A DNA stretch of 5,008 bases, from positions 1 through 5,008 of the forward strand of contig JADNEJ010000664.1 of NCBI GenBank assembly GCA_016292295.1. Direction: 5' to 3'. The translations under genes were made by a program, and so were the position numbers. The stretch comes from Candidatus Thiodictyon intracellulare. Its GTDB lineage: Bacteria > Pseudomonadota > Gammaproteobacteria > Chromatiales > Chromatiaceae. Positions 4,636 to 5,008 of the stretch are shown here, one piece after another. The notes beneath the pieces were generated by a model that was given only the letters and a program-made list of their open reading frames with translations, had not been told where the DNA came from and did not search any database. Within the stretch, counting starts at the first letter, position 1, and the number at the start of each line of letters is the position of its first letter.

Positions 4636-5008
4636 AGCAGTCGGTTTTTGTGGTCTTATGATGCAGCGTTGATTCAAAGTTACCGACTACCACGTATAGG
4701 AATGTTTCATTCCGCAATGCGTTGAAAAGGTGCCTCAGTCTCGGCTTCGGCCATTTTTGCAGTCGGGCGACGGTCTTGTGCGTTATGCCACGGCGGTGCC
4801 GACGCGTGCGCTGAGCAAGGGGTTGTGGCGGCCGCTCGTCGCGGCCAGACGGCACCCGCTAGTGGCCGCGGCACGCGGGGACACGCAGGGGAAGGCAGGC
4901 AGGGCATCAACAGTGTATGTTCCGAGGTCGACCAAAACACCGGACGTACCCAAGGATGCCCCTCCTGCCAGCCTCGATTGTACCGACTCTGCTGCCCTTT
5001 GCGCCGCT
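4636..5008. other. No recognisable gene; degraded or non-coding tail of the window
   Basis: I examined both strands and recognise no protein family, RNA gene or insertion-sequence end in these 373 bases. Two plus-strand frames stay open to the right edge: one from 4700 (103 codons after a TAG at 4697-4699) and one from 4726 (after a TGA at 4723-4725). The predicted residues look like random GC-rich translation and start sites are poor. A small hairpin, ggccgc-tcgtc-gcggcc, lies at 4830-4846 without a T-run. The stretch may be decayed methyltransferase sequence followed by intergenic DNA, or the 5' part of a gene that continues beyond the window. Confidence 0.5.

Noticed and set aside
4830..4846. 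Terminator or attachment site at the ggccgc hairpin
   Set aside because: A 6-bp GC stem is common in this composition, and no T-run or second site was found.
4726..5008. A CALCHGG stretch in one frame resembling a CxxCH haem-binding motif
   Set aside because: It is a single short motif in a frame with no start, no signal peptide and no other cytochrome features; chance in GC-rich DNA is likelier.

Overview
The window is a high-GC bacterial accessory region. The protein families (IS1182-type transposase, Rpn/PD-(D/E)XK 'putative transposase' gene, RluB, DRE-TIM aldolase) and the wording of the Rpn protein are most reminiscent of Gammaproteobacteria of the purple sulfur bacterium type (Chromatiales). 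That placement is an impression from memory of the families, not a measured result.

Positions 1-1972 are a graveyard of mobile DNA. A minus-strand IS1182-family transposase gene enters from the left edge and is frameshifted near position 90. Back to back with it, on the plus strand, lies one Rpn-family nuclease gene that can be read in three pieces: 660-1175, 1165-1518 and 1739-1972. The pieces join into one recognisable protein if three lesions are undone: a one-base frameshift near 1164, an inserted 155-bp element at 1300-1454, and an inserted element of about 200 bp at 1538-1739. The first insert has perfect 9-bp inverted ends, a 7-bp target duplication, a strong hairpin and a G-quadruplex-type G-run array, and it keeps the reading frame open. 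The second has 30-bp imperfect inverted ends, one of which is tandemly doubled. The Rpn catalytic Glu is also replaced by Gly. I see no autonomous transposase inside either insert, so both look like non-autonomous (MITE-like) elements.

Positions 1973-2325 hold no convincing gene. Near the end there is a consensus -10 box and a Shine-Dalgarno sequence.

Positions 2326-4272 are the intact core: a DRE-TIM/HMGL-like aldolase-family protein of unknown substrate, followed with no gap by rluB, the 23S rRNA pseudouridine synthase. The two are probably translationally coupled. The rluB stop overlaps the ribosome binding site of a third gene, a class I SAM-dependent methyltransferase of the TylF-like type. 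That gene is cut short by a 10-bp tandem duplication that shifts its frame. The rest, 4636-5008, contains no recognisable gene.

Working together: the aldolase, rluB and methyltransferase are laid out as an operon, but only rluB has a clear function. I see no evidence for a complete new multi-gene system. The best new material is the pair of small mobile elements nested in the Rpn pseudogene.
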